Below are positions 23,897-32,469 of a stretch of DNA of 64,000 nt, in pieces. Each line of letters opens with the position of its first letter. Position 1 is the first letter of the stretch. A program made the position numbers and the translations under genes. Origin of the DNA: Fen-178 sp049516835 (GTDB lineage: Bacteria; Acidobacteriota; Terriglobia; Bryobacterales; Bryobacteraceae); contig JBEKSR010000013.1 in NCBI GenBank assembly GCA_049516835.1, forward strand, positions 1-64,000. Direction: 5' to 3'. The notes under the pieces were generated by a model that saw only the letters and a list, made by a program, of their open reading frames with translations, was not told the origin of the DNA and did not search any database.

Positions 23897-24981
23897 ACGC
23901 GTTCTGCATGATGTGTGGCAAGCCGTTGGTTCCCGGCACACGATTCTGCGCCGAGTGTGGATCGCCCACCTCCCCGGAAACCCCCTCGGCTTCGGCGCCG
24001 GTTTCCAATCGTGCTTCCGTGTTCGAGAAGAGGACTTCCACTCAGAGTAGCTTCCTTGAGAGAGCCATTCAGGAGTGCAAACACATCGGCTTTGCCAATC
24101 TTGTTCCTTACAAGGAGTGGATGGCGGATAAGCCGTGGAATCTCCTGTGGGTCAGGTGGTTCGTGGCGATGGCGTTGTTTCCGCTCCTTCTGGTGTTCTG
24201 GGTTTCCAGTACTCAGGTGGCGTTTGACGCAATCGCATTTGTCTTCGGTGTCTACTTCGCTTTGATGTGGGCGGTGGTGTTGTACTTTATGCTCATGCCA
24301 AAGCTGGCTGTCGTGCCAATCGCCAAAGTATCGCTGTTTACTATGGTGGTTGGCATATCCCTCGTGCTGGCGCTGCAACAGCTTCCTTTCGTCAGTTCGC
24401 TCTATTCGGCTGCTGCAAGCGCCTCGATTGCAGGCAGACTGTTCGGTTTCGTGCTTGGGGTGGGGATCGTCGAGGAAGCTACCAAAGCGTTGCCAATTTG
24501 GTGGCTCTATCTTCATAAGCGAAATCTGGACAGCCTAAACACGATTGTGTTCCTGGGTTGTGTTTCGGGTTTCGCTTTCGGAATCGCCGAAGCGACTAAG
24601 TACTCGATTTCGTATGCTCTTGGGCTTTCCTACGGACGCCTTGGGTTCGGCGATTACCTGATCCTCCAGTTGGCTCGACTCATAACGTTGCCGTTGCTGC
24701 ATGCGGTGTGGGCTGGTATCTTTGCTTACTTCATTGCATTGGGGTCGGTCAACCGTCACGTACAGAAAGGCTTGCTGTTGGCGGGATTGGCAACCACGGC
24801 GCTCCTGCATGGGCTTTACGACGCCTTCAGCGATTCACTGATTGGAGTCGCCATTGCGGTGCTTTCGATAGTTATCTTTGTTGCGTACTACCGTTCTGGT
24901 GAGGTGCTGCAAGGCAAGCTTACGGCGCTTCTTCAGGGGACACCAGTCAACCCTTCGGCAGGTGCCGGCAGCGATGCATGA
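23893..24981 (+). CDS. PrsW-like intramembrane metalloprotease with N-terminal zinc ribbon
   Basis: 362 residues from ATG 23893 (ATGA overlap). The N-terminus is a zinc ribbon (FCMMCGKPL and RFCAECGSP, four Cys). About eight membrane helices follow. Diagnostic PrsW-family motifs are GIVEEATKALP (E-E-x-x-K), GFAFGIAEATKYS with a conserved Glu, HAVWAGIFAYF and LLHGLYDAF, whose histidines with the glutamates would bind the catalytic zinc. Predicted to cleave within or near the membrane. Operon with a C-terminally anchored secreted protein, a possible substrate. Confidence 0.82.
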   Translation: MNAFCMMCGKPLVPGTRFCAECGSPTSPETPSASAPVSNRASVFEKRTSTQSSFLERAIQECKHIGFANLVPYKEWMADKPWNLLWVRWFVAMALFPLLLVFWVSSTQVAFDAIAFVFGVYFALMWAVVLYFMLMPKLAVVPIAKVSLFTMVVGISLVLALQQLPFVSSLYSAAASASIAGRLFGFVLGVGIVEEATKALPIWWLYLHKRNLDSLNTIVFLGCVSGFAFGIAEATKYSISYALGLSYGRLGFGDYLILQLARLITLPLLHAVWAGIFAYFIALGSVNRHVQKGLLLAGLATTALLHGLYDAFSDSLIGVAIAVLSIVIFVAYYRSGEVLQGKLTALLQGTPVNPSAGAGSDA

Positions 24982-25005
24982 AGGGCTTTTGTCCCAAGAG
25001 TGTAA

Positions 25006-25092
25006 TTAGCGTTCGACGGCCCGCGACAGAATCTCCTTGGCCGCTTCGAAGGTGCCGTTGTGGTACGGAAACCGCTGGGAAAGGTCCGCTAG
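25006..25092 (-). pseudogene. Short C-terminal gene remnant
   Basis: Read on the minus strand, this gives about 28 codons with coding-like composition (LADLSQRFPYHNG, then TFEAAKEILSRAVER and a stop), preceded by an in-frame TAG. It may be the surviving end of a deleted gene. No family named. Confidence 0.3.
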
Positions 25093-25107
25093 CTAGCTTT
25101 CCTGGGA

Positions 25108-25860
25108 TCACTGCTCTTTGGCGTACGCGCGCACGTAGTCCACGTCAAAAGAGGCCGGCCACACCGTAGTCTCGTCCGGCGGCGCGGGCCAGGAGCCTCC
25201 GATCGCCAGGTTCACCAGGAGGTACATGGGCTGTTGGGGCACTCCCTGGTCGGAACGAAATTTCTCGACGCCATCGAAATACCAGACGATCGTTTCCGGG
25301 GTCCACTCGGCGGCGTAGGTATGAAAATCGGCGGAGAGGCCGGGCGTGGCTACTTTGCCCGACCCTTTGGAAGCGTGTCTGCCGTCCGGTCCGGTGAAAT
25401 GATTGGTAAAGTACGCCACCCCGGTGTCCTGACCGAGGTTTTCGAGCACATCGATCTCCGGCGGCCAGCCCAACGGCTCGGGCAACATCCAGAACGCAGG
25501 CCACAGGCCATTGCCTTTGGGCACGCGGCAGCGGATTTCAAACCAACCGTACTTCTGAGCGAATTTCCGGTATGTGGTCATCATCCCGGAAGTGTACTGG
25601 CGCGTAGCGCCATCGTAGTCGGCGGCACGTTTTTCGGCCTTGATGTGCAGAATCCCGTCGTACACTGCGAAGGCGTCCTGCACGTAAGCCTGCAATTCGC
25701 GATTGCGCACCCTACCCCACGGGTCCTGGGGATTCCACTTGGAGAGGTCCAGTCTGGCGCCGTTAAACTCGTCTTGAAACGTGAGTTTCCATCCGGCTTT
25801 TTGCTGGGCCAGGCAAGACACAGCGGATATCAGCCCGGCCAGCGTCACGAGCAGTCTCAT
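25108..25860 (-). CDS. GH16-family glycoside hydrolase (beta-glucanase type)
   Basis: A 250-residue secreted enzyme. Signal peptide MRLLVTLAGLISAVSCLAQ, then the GH16 jelly roll: LTFQDEFNGARLD, YTSGMMTTYRKF, KYGWFEIRCRVPKGNGLWPA and the catalytic E-x-D-x-x-E box in PPEIDVLENLG. The C-terminal strands (YAAEWTPETIVWYFDGVEK and LLVNLAIGGSWPAPP) are standard. It hydrolyses beta-1,3 or mixed-linkage glucans; exact specificity cannot be read. Single gene in this orientation. Confidence 0.92.
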   Translation of the reverse strand: MRLLVTLAGLISAVSCLAQQKAGWKLTFQDEFNGARLDLSKWNPQDPWGRVRNRELQAYVQDAFAVYDGILHIKAEKRAADYDGATRQYTSGMMTTYRKFAQKYGWFEIRCRVPKGNGLWPAFWMLPEPLGWPPEIDVLENLGQDTGVAYFTNHFTGPDGRHASKGSGKVATPGLSADFHTYAAEWTPETIVWYFDGVEKFRSDQGVPQQPMYLLVNLAIGGSWPAPPDETTVWPASFDVDYVRAYAKEQ

Positions 25861-26273
25861 GGTTTTCCTGGAAACGGCTCCATTCTAGCAGCATTCGGAG
25901 AAACGTCTCGGTCCTTCGTGTCATTCGGGCTCGCCCACACTCAAAATCCACTACGCCTCCCTAAAGTTCAAAAGGGCCTGCGTGCCACCGGATGGATCCT
26001 GCGCTCACTTGGCCAAGAAGCCGTTTCGGAGATGTGATTCCCTCCGGCCGTTGATTCGCTGTACATGGTTGACGGCCCACTCGGAAACTAGTGCCACTGG
26101 GCAGATAAACGCCGGTCACGGCAGTCGCGGAACCGGCGCGGCGCCTCGGAACTTCGGGAAAAACATGGCTGTCAACGCTCCCAAGGATGGGGCGCGACAG
26201 GGCGGAGCTTTTCTTCTGGCTCCTTGCGCGTGCTGCCCCGTGCTGCCCAGCCGCCCGTAACTCTATGAAACCT
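25861..26273. other. Non-coding stretch before tRNA-Glu
   Basis: About 410 bases with no supported gene on either strand, no repeat shared with the rest of the window and no clear terminator. Confidence 0.5.
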
Positions 26274-26348
26274 TGGCGGCGCTAACGGGAATCGAACCCG
26301 TATTTAAGCCTTGAGAGGGCTCCGTCCTAACCGTTAGACGATAGCGCC
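26274..26348 (-). tRNA. tRNA-Glu (CUC)
   Basis: A 75-base cloverleaf on the minus strand. The acceptor GGCGCTA pairs with TAGCGCC, the anticodon loop is CTCTCAA, the T arm is GGGTTCGATTCCC-like, the discriminator is G and CCA is encoded. No second copy of its 3' end was seen nearby. Confidence 0.93.
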
Positions 26349-26422
26349 ACGGCGTGAGCTTTCATTCTAGCAAAAAGGCGCTCGGCCACGCCCGCCTGGC
26401 CCCGGCGTGATAATAGAAATGC

Positions 26423-28087
26423 ATGCGGCGGCTCTTCATCCTTTGTCTCTTCCCTTGCCTGCTGGCGGCCGAAGACCATTGGGTGAAGTTCGCCTCGGGG
26501 CCGTTCGAAGTGCTCACCGACGCGGGTGCGCGCGCCGGACGCGAGACCATGGTGCGGTTCCAAGAGTTCCGCCACGCGCTGGGCGAGATCGTCGGCGAGC
26601 CGGACCTCCGGACACCGGTGCCGGTGCGCATCCTGGTTTTCCGCAGTGCCCAAGGCTGGGCCTCGCCCGCGCCCCTGGCCGAAGGCCGCGACTGCTACGC
26701 CATCGTGCTGGCGGAAAAGAGCGCGGTCCCGCCGGCGGTCTATAGCCAGCTGACGCGGCTGTTTCTGAAATTCAACACCGCCCGGATGCCGCCGGCCTTC
26801 GAGCACGGGCTGGCCGAGTTCTTCACCACTTTCGAGGTGAGCGGCATTCACATCACCGTCGGCGCGTCCCCGCCGCAACCCGACCTCGATTGGGCGCGCG
26901 TCGATCTGCTGGTGGTGGACCCGGAATACTCCGGCAAGCTGCGCGTGCTGCTCTACAACCTGCGCAAGGGCGTCGACCAGGACCCCGCCTACCGCAATGC
27001 GTTCGGCAAATCTGCGGCCGAGGTCGAAGCGCAGGCCAAGCGCCATTTCGCCGAAGGGCACTTTCAGACCACCTCGCTTTCCAGCCGGCCCATGACGGAG
27101 CGCGATTTCCCGGAAAAGCCCATCTCCGGCGCGGATGCGCGCCTGGCGCGCGCGGACCTGCTGGCGGGGAGCCAATCGGCGGCCGAGTACCAGAGCCTGC
27201 TCCGCGATGGCGTCAAGGTAGCGGAAGCCGAGGAAGGGCTCGGCCTGCTGGCGCTCGCCGGCCATCGCCACGACGAGGCACGCCGCCATTTCGCGGCTTG
27301 CGTGGAAGCGGGCAGCGCCAGCGCGCGCTGCTACATCGAATACGCCAAACTCGAGCCGGACGACGCCAAGGCCATCGAGGCGCTGCTGCGCGCCGCTGGC
27401 ATCAATCCCAAGCTGGATGAGCCGTTCGCCCTGATGGCCCGGCGCGATACCGACCCGCAACAACGCCTGGCGCACTGGAAAGCGGCGGCCGAGCGCAACC
27501 CGCGCGACCCATCCTACTGGCAGGCCCTGGCGGAGTGCTACCTCGCCGAGCACAACTTCGCGGAAGCCGCCAAGGCGTGGAAAGAAGGGGAGCAGGCCGC
27601 CACCGACCCGGCCCAACGCGAGCACATGCATCAGGCCCGCATGGCCATCGAGCAGCAGCGCCTGGATTACGAAGAGGCCGAAAGGAAGAGGCGCGCCGAG
27701 GAGGAAGCGCGCGCTATCGACAAGCTGAAAACCCAGGCGCGCGCCGAATTGCACGCCATCGAAAACAAGTACAACGACGGCGCCCCCAAGCCCAGCGATA
27801 AGGCCGTGCCCTGGTGGGACGGCCCCAACCCCGCAGGCAGGCTGACCGGCACTCTCAAGCAGGTGGATTGCCTCGGCTCGCAGGCGCGGCTGGTCGTCGA
27901 GGGCGATGGCCACCAGACCGTCAAGCTCCTGGTCACCGACCCGCGCAAGGTCGCGATCATGGGCCGCGGCGAGCTGACGCTGGGCTGCGGAGCGCAGAAG
28001 CCGCGGCGCGTGGCCATTGAATATTTCCCCAAGCCCAACGCCCAGTTCGGTACCGCGGGCGAGGTGGCCACCATCGAGTTTCAGTGA
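26423..28087 (+). CDS. Secreted TPR-like protein
   Basis: A 554-residue exported protein. Signal peptide MRRLFILCLFPCLLAAE, then a domain (residues ~20-200) resembling the peptidase-like N-terminal region common in Acidobacteriota TPR proteins, with FEHGLAEFF in place of a canonical zinc HExxH, so probably inactive. Helical TPR-like repeats follow (EAEEGLGLLALAGHRHDEAR and PSYWQALAECYLAEHNFAEA), then a charged coiled coil (YEEAERKRRAEEEARAIDK) and a small beta domain. Its stop overlaps the GTG of the MFS gene (GTGA). Confidence 0.75.
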   Translation: MRRLFILCLFPCLLAAEDHWVKFASGPFEVLTDAGARAGRETMVRFQEFRHALGEIVGEPDLRTPVPVRILVFRSAQGWASPAPLAEGRDCYAIVLAEKSAVPPAVYSQLTRLFLKFNTARMPPAFEHGLAEFFTTFEVSGIHITVGASPPQPDLDWARVDLLVVDPEYSGKLRVLLYNLRKGVDQDPAYRNAFGKSAAEVEAQAKRHFAEGHFQTTSLSSRPMTERDFPEKPISGADARLARADLLAGSQSAAEYQSLLRDGVKVAEAEEGLGLLALAGHRHDEARRHFAACVEAGSASARCYIEYAKLEPDDAKAIEALLRAAGINPKLDEPFALMARRDTDPQQRLAHWKAAAERNPRDPSYWQALAECYLAEHNFAEAAKAWKEGEQAATDPAQREHMHQARMAIEQQRLDYEEAERKRRAEEEARAIDKLKTQARAELHAIENKYNDGAPKPSDKAVPWWDGPNPAGRLTGTLKQVDCLGSQARLVVEGDGHQTVKLLVTDPRKVAIMGRGELTLGCGAQKPRRVAIEYFPKPNAQFGTAGEVATIEFQ

Positions 28088-29280
28088 CACCGACCCCCGA
28101 CGCCGCGCGCTTCCGCTGGCTGGTGCTGGCGGTATTCGTGCTCTCCTCCGCCATCAACTACCTGGACCGGCAGTCGCTCGCCACGCTGGCGCCGCTGGTC
28201 CGCGCCGAATTTCATCTTTCCAATGCGCAATACGGCCTGATTCTCACGGCCTTCTCCGTCGCCTACATGGCCAGCGCGCCTTTCGCCGGCATGTTGATCG
28301 ATGGCATCGGCCTCAACTGCGCCATCAGTTTGGCGGTGGGGCTATGGTCGTGCGCCGGCATTGCGACCGGCTTCACGCGCGGCCTGGGTGGATTGGTGGG
28401 CTGCCGCGCGGTCCTGGGCGTGGCGGAGGCGGCCGGCATTCCAGCGGCGGGCAAGGCGATCCATCAATACTTGCGGCCCGCCGAGCGCGCCCTGGGCAAC
28501 GCTGTGAACCAGGCGGGCGTGAGCCTCGGGCTGATCCTGGCGCCGCCCATCGCCACCTGGCTGGCGGTGCGCGGCGGCTGGCGCCAGGCGTTCGTGGTCA
28601 CCGGAGCGCTCGGCTTGGCGTGGATTCCGCTATGGAATTGGGCCGCGCGCCGCGCAACGCCTCCCGCCCCGGCTGAGACCGCTCGGAAAACCTGTCCCAC
28701 CCTGCTGCGCGATCGCCGCTTGTGGGCCTTCGTGGCGGCCAACGCGCTGAGCATGATTGGCTACTCTCTGTGGACCAACTGGACCACCCTGTACCTGGTG
28801 GAGGTGCATGGCCTGACGCTGGTCCAAGCCGCGTGGTACGCGTGGATTCCGCCGTTATTCGCCATGCTCGGCGGCTTCGCCGGCGGATGGCTGTCGCTGC
28901 GCCTCATCGAGCGCGGCGCCGCGCCCGCCGCGGCGCGCTTCCGTGTGTGCCTGGTGGCGTCGGTCGTGGCGCTGGCGACCGCCGCCATTCCGGCCGCGCC
29001 CACACCAGCCTGGGCCTCCGCCGGAATTTCTCTGAGCATCTTCGCGGTGGCGGCATTCAGCGTGAACATGTACACTCTTCCTCTGGATGCCTTCGGCGGC
29101 GCGCGCGCGGCCTTCGCTGTATCGATTCTGGTGGCGTCTTACGGCGGTGTGCAGGCTCTGATTTCGCCGGCGTTCGGAAAGGTGATCGATCTATACGGTT
29201 ACGCGCCGCTCGCCATCGTGGCCGCACTGGCGCCGCTGGCCGCCTGCGCGGTCTTATGGGGCACGAGGTCCGTGGAATGA
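28084..29280 (+). CDS. MFS transporter (ACS/ExuT-like)
   Basis: 398 residues, GTG start overlapping the previous stop. About twelve hydrophobic helices; the first has SSAINYLDRQSLATL, characteristic of the anion:cation symporter family (hexuronate, tartrate, phthalate carriers), and helix 4 has GCRAVLGVAEAAGIPAAGKA. The substrate is likely a small organic anion such as a sugar acid, but it cannot be fixed by sequence. Co-translated with the TPR protein. Confidence 0.85.
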   Translation: MTPTPDAARFRWLVLAVFVLSSAINYLDRQSLATLAPLVRAEFHLSNAQYGLILTAFSVAYMASAPFAGMLIDGIGLNCAISLAVGLWSCAGIATGFTRGLGGLVGCRAVLGVAEAAGIPAAGKAIHQYLRPAERALGNAVNQAGVSLGLILAPPIATWLAVRGGWRQAFVVTGALGLAWIPLWNWAARRATPPAPAETARKTCPTLLRDRRLWAFVAANALSMIGYSLWTNWTTLYLVEVHGLTLVQAAWYAWIPPLFAMLGGFAGGWLSLRLIERGAAPAAARFRVCLVASVVALATAAIPAAPTPAWASAGISLSIFAVAAFSVNMYTLPLDAFGGARAAFAVSILVASYGGVQALISPAFGKVIDLYGYAPLAIVAALAPLAACAVLWGTRSVE

Positions 29281-29366
29281 AGCACTGGCCCGGCCTTGGT
29301 TCTTGGACTCCACGCGGACTCCGCTTCCTGGTTGACGTATGCACATAACGTGCGTACACTAAAGTC

Positions 29367-29645
29367 GTGGGTTTCGAGTGGGACGAAGAGAGCAAAGCTG
29401 GAATCAACTTCCGCAAGCACGGTGTCCGGATGCCCGAGGCGATTCCGGTTTTTGATGATCCTCACGCGATCACGATCGCGGATGATGAATCCGATCCGGG
29501 GGAGCGGCGATTCGTCACGCTGGGTATAGGTGCGACGGGCCGTTTGCTCGCGGTTGTCTACACATGGCGTGGGGAGAGCGTTCGGATTATTTCCGTTCGT
29601 CCTGCCGAAGCCCACGAGCGCGAGGAGTACGAGGCAGAACGATGA
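29367..29645 (+). CDS. brnT: BrnT-family toxin
   Basis: A 92-residue RelE-like ribonuclease toxin, GTG start at 29367. Family landmarks: FEWDEESKAGINFRKHGVRM at the N-terminus, VFDDPHA, ESDPGERRFVTLGIG, VVYTWRGESVRIISVRPA and the C-terminal EREEYE. The downstream antitoxin ATG overlaps its stop (ATGA). Toxin-first gene order is normal for BrnTA. Confidence 0.9.
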   Translation: MGFEWDEESKAGINFRKHGVRMPEAIPVFDDPHAITIADDESDPGERRFVTLGIGATGRLLAVVYTWRGESVRIISVRPAEAHEREEYEAER

Positions 29646-29911
29646 AAGATCGATACGATTTCAGCAAGGGCAAGCGGGGCAAAGTTCTTCCACCGGAGCC
29701 GGAGCCCGAGGGTAAGACCCGGATCACGATCCGGCTCGACCAGGATATTGTGGATCGCTTCTTTCGAATGGCTGAAGAATCCGGTGGCGAGTCCGGCTAT
29801 CAGACCCTGATCAACGCAGCGCTTCGGGAATACCTCGACGGGAAGGCGCCAAGGTTCGAAGATGCGCTGCGCCGCATCATCCGTGAGGAACTGAGCTCGA
29901 GCGCAGCTTGA
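29642..29911 (+). CDS. brnA: BrnA-family antitoxin
   Basis: An 89-residue protein from ATG 29642. MKDRYDFSKGKRGKV at the N-terminus and KTRITIRLDQDIVDRFFRMA, then GYQTLINAALREYL, form the ribbon-helix-helix typical of BrnA. It binds the toxin and represses the operon. The C-terminal extension (EDALRRIIREEL) is a short helix. Confidence 0.88.
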   Translation: MKDRYDFSKGKRGKVLPPEPEPEGKTRITIRLDQDIVDRFFRMAEESGGESGYQTLINAALREYLDGKAPRFEDALRRIIREELSSSAA

Positions 29912-29929
29912 ATTGAAGATTCCTCTGGG

Positions 29930-29962
29930 TGGCGGCCAGGGACGGAATCGAACCGCCCCCGG
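29930..29962 (-). other. 3' fragment of a tRNA (possible old att site)
   Basis: Read on the minus strand: a T arm (GGCGGTTCGATTCCGTC), a seven-base acceptor strand CCTGGCC, G and CCA. The 5' two thirds of a tRNA are not present next to it. It resembles a displaced tRNA end left by an integration event, and it creates the spurious N-terminal MAARDGIEPP of the next frame. Isotype not assigned. Confidence 0.55.
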
Positions 29963-30051
29963 TCTTTTCTGCGCTGCCCTCCACTTCCGCCGCCGTGTTA
30001 GCCTCCAATATTGGGCATTTTCCAGACAAGCCGTTTCCGGGTAGAGCTCAA

Positions 30052-31689
30052 GTGTCCCTGTTACGTCAACATCTGAAGCAGTGGATCTTCCGCTTGCTGG
30101 GCAAGGACCCGGAAGCGGTCATCGTCACCTTCTCGACCGGCGATCCCGACCTGTGCCGGCGCATGGCCGCAGAAATCCGCGAGCTGGTTCCCGACCGGCG
30201 CCACTTCCTCGCAACGGAAGAGAATTGGCCGGAGATGCGCCTCGAGCTCAAGCGCTACCGAATCGGCCTCGCCCCGGTGATGCTGACGCGCCAGCCCAAC
30301 GCCTTACGCCGCGCGGCGTATAAGCTGGCGCCGCGCAAGATCCTGGCTTACAACTCGCGGCTCGAACGTCATCACCTGCGGTTCAACCTGGTCTCGTTCC
30401 TGTTCTGGCGCGGCGTGCCGCTCGACCGCATTTATCTGCGCCCCTGGTGGTGGCCGTGGTCCAAGCGCGAGCGCACCCAGGTCACTAAGGGTTATCGCGC
30501 CATGGAAGGCCGCGCCACCTCGCCCGAGCGCCGCCGCGTGGCCGTGCTCTCTCCCTATTTTCCCTACCCGCTCGCGCACGGCGGCGCGGTGCGCATCTAC
30601 AACCTGCTGCGCGAGATGGCGCGCGAGTTCGACGTCGAGCTGCTGTCGTTCTTCGACACCGAAGACGAGCCCGACACCGCGCCGCTGCTGGAATTCTGCG
30701 CGCGCCTGGCGCTGGTGAGAAAGCCGCGCTACCGCGAGCCGCGCTGGTCCACGCTGCTGCCGCCCGAGGTGCACGAGTTCCACTCGCCGGGCATGCGGTG
30801 GGCTCTGGCGGAAGAGCGCCGCGCATTCGGTTTCGAGCTGGTGCAGGTGGAGTACACGCAACTGGCGCGGTATGGCGGCGACATTCTGGTGGAGCACGAC
30901 GTCACCTTCGACCTGTTCCGCCAGGTGGCGCGGCGCGAGCATACACTGGCGGCCTGGTGGGATTGGTTCCGCTGGCGCCGTTTCGAAACCCGCCAGGCCC
31001 GCCGCTACCGCCGCGTGGTGGTGATGTCGCCGAAAGACGCGGAGCTGCTCGGGCCGGCCGCGCCCACCGCGGTGGTCCCCAACGGCGTGGACCTCGAGCG
31101 CTTCCGCCCCCAGCCCGAACAGCCCGGCGAGCGCCTTCTCTTCATCGGATCGTTCCGCCATTCTCCCAACGTGGAAGCCTACCGCTTCTTCACCGTCGAG
31201 GTCTGGCCGCTGCTGCGCGAAAAATTTCCGCGCATGACCCTGACGGTGGTGTGCGGCCCCGATCATCTGACTTACTGGCGCGCGTTCGCCGATTCTCCCG
31301 AGCCGCGCCCGGAAGAGCGCATTCGCATGTTGGGTTTCATCGAGGACGTGCGCCCGCTCTACGTGGAAGCCAACCTCGTCATTGTGCCCACCACAGTCTC
31401 GGCCGGCACCAACGTGAAGGTCCTGGAAGCCATGGCCATCGGGCGCGCGGTGGTTTCCACCACCTCGGGATGCGCCGGCCTGGGCTTGCTCCACGGCCAT
31501 AGCGTATGGGTGGCCGATACGCCCGAGGCCTTCGCGGCCGGCGTGGCCACGTTGATTGCCGACCCCGAGCGCAGGCAGCAACTGGCGCTCGCAGCCTATG
31601 GCCACGCTGTCCGCAATTTCGACTGGGCGGCCGTCGGCGAAAAGCAGCGGGAGTTGGTTCGGGAGATGCTTTCCGCCACTCACCGGTGA
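30052..31689 (+). CDS. Group 1 glycosyltransferase (GT4-like)
   Basis: 545 residues from GTG 30052; the 41 codons upstream read through a tRNA fragment and are not accepted. Residues ~1-130 are an extra N-terminal domain. The GT-B region begins with RVAVLSPYFPYPLAHGGAVR (donor/acceptor N-lobe); the C-lobe has VPNGVDLERFRP, LLFIGSFRHSPNV and the sugar-nucleotide motif VPTTVSAGTNVKVLEAMAIG then RAVVSTTSGCAGL. Transfers an activated sugar, probably for surface polysaccharide; substrates unknown. Stands alone. Confidence 0.85.
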   Translation: MSLLRQHLKQWIFRLLGKDPEAVIVTFSTGDPDLCRRMAAEIRELVPDRRHFLATEENWPEMRLELKRYRIGLAPVMLTRQPNALRRAAYKLAPRKILAYNSRLERHHLRFNLVSFLFWRGVPLDRIYLRPWWWPWSKRERTQVTKGYRAMEGRATSPERRRVAVLSPYFPYPLAHGGAVRIYNLLREMAREFDVELLSFFDTEDEPDTAPLLEFCARLALVRKPRYREPRWSTLLPPEVHEFHSPGMRWALAEERRAFGFELVQVEYTQLARYGGDILVEHDVTFDLFRQVARREHTLAAWWDWFRWRRFETRQARRYRRVVVMSPKDAELLGPAAPTAVVPNGVDLERFRPQPEQPGERLLFIGSFRHSPNVEAYRFFTVEVWPLLREKFPRMTLTVVCGPDHLTYWRAFADSPEPRPEERIRMLGFIEDVRPLYVEANLVIVPTTVSAGTNVKVLEAMAIGRAVVSTTSGCAGLGLLHGHSVWVADTPEAFAAGVATLIADPERRQQLALAAYGHAVRNFDWAAVGEKQRELVREMLSATHR

Positions 31690-31749
31690 CCAGCCGCTGT
31701 TCGCCGAAAAACTGAGGCGTCTTTCCATCTCGCGCCGTACTCTGAGGTC

Positions 31750-32463
31750 ATGCAACCAACTAACAATCAATCGAACAGCGGCTGGGAGAACGGTCACCGC
31801 CTGATACCCGCGGTCATCTTGATCGGCATCGGCGTGCTGTTCCTGCTCAACAACCTGAACGTCTTCTATTTTGTGGAATGGGCCCGCTACTGGCCCGTGA
31901 TTCTGATCGCCATCGGGCTGGTCAAGCTGGTGGATGCCAACACGCCCGCCGGCCACGTCGCGGGGGCGATATTCGTAGGCCTGGGCGCCATCCTTCTCGG
32001 CCAGACCCTGGGGTACCTGAGCGTGCGCATGCACGATCTATGGCCGCTCTTCCTGATCGGCGCCGGCCTCCTGATGCTGTTCCAACGCAACTCGTGGCAC
32101 CGCGTCCGTCCGGGCCTGTACGTCCATGGGAGGATGCGGGAAGCGTCCGTGTTCGGCGGAGGCAAGCGCCAGATCAACACGCAGGATTTCACCGGCGGCC
32201 ATATCGATGCCGTATTCAGCGGCTACCAGATCGATCTCCGCGGGGCTATTATGACGGGTGATTCCGCCACCCTCAAGATCTCCGCCGTGTTTAGCGGCGT
32301 CGAAATCCGCGTTCCGGAGACCTGGAGCGTCGTCATCGATGGCCACGGTGCCTTCGGCGCCTTTGTCGATAACACCACCCAGCCGAATCCGCAGACCCCC
32401 GGCCTGAAGCGGCTGTTCGTGAAAGGCGGGGCGGTCTTTGGCGGCGTCGAAGTGAGGAACTGA
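31750..32463 (+). CDS. LiaF/LiaI-like membrane protein
   Basis: A 237-residue protein. Four hydrophobic helices (residues ~20-115) built of two repeats of the LiaI/DUF5668 type (LIPAVILIGIGVLFLLNNLN and YWPVILIAIGLVKL), then a cytoplasmic or periplasmic beta-helix domain of the cell-wall-active-antibiotic-response type (EASVFGGGKRQ, DAVFSGYQIDL, ISAVFSGVEIRVP, GGAVFGGVEVRN). In Firmicutes LiaF inhibits a kinase. Here the gene is seven bases before a LytS-type histidine kinase, so a similar inhibitory partnership is plausible. Confidence 0.82.
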   Translation: MQPTNNQSNSGWENGHRLIPAVILIGIGVLFLLNNLNVFYFVEWARYWPVILIAIGLVKLVDANTPAGHVAGAIFVGLGAILLGQTLGYLSVRMHDLWPLFLIGAGLLMLFQRNSWHRVRPGLYVHGRMREASVFGGGKRQINTQDFTGGHIDAVFSGYQIDLRGAIMTGDSATLKISAVFSGVEIRVPETWSVVIDGHGAFGAFVDNTTQPNPQTPGLKRLFVKGGAVFGGVEVRN

Positions 32464-32469
32464 TCCGCC

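Noticed and set aside
26327..28090. 587-codon minus-strand open frame
   Set aside because: A shadow of the TPR protein gene; it also runs through the tRNA-Glu end.
30304..32034. 576-codon minus-strand open frame
   Set aside because: A shadow of the glycosyltransferase gene; low-complexity His/Arg/Gln composition.
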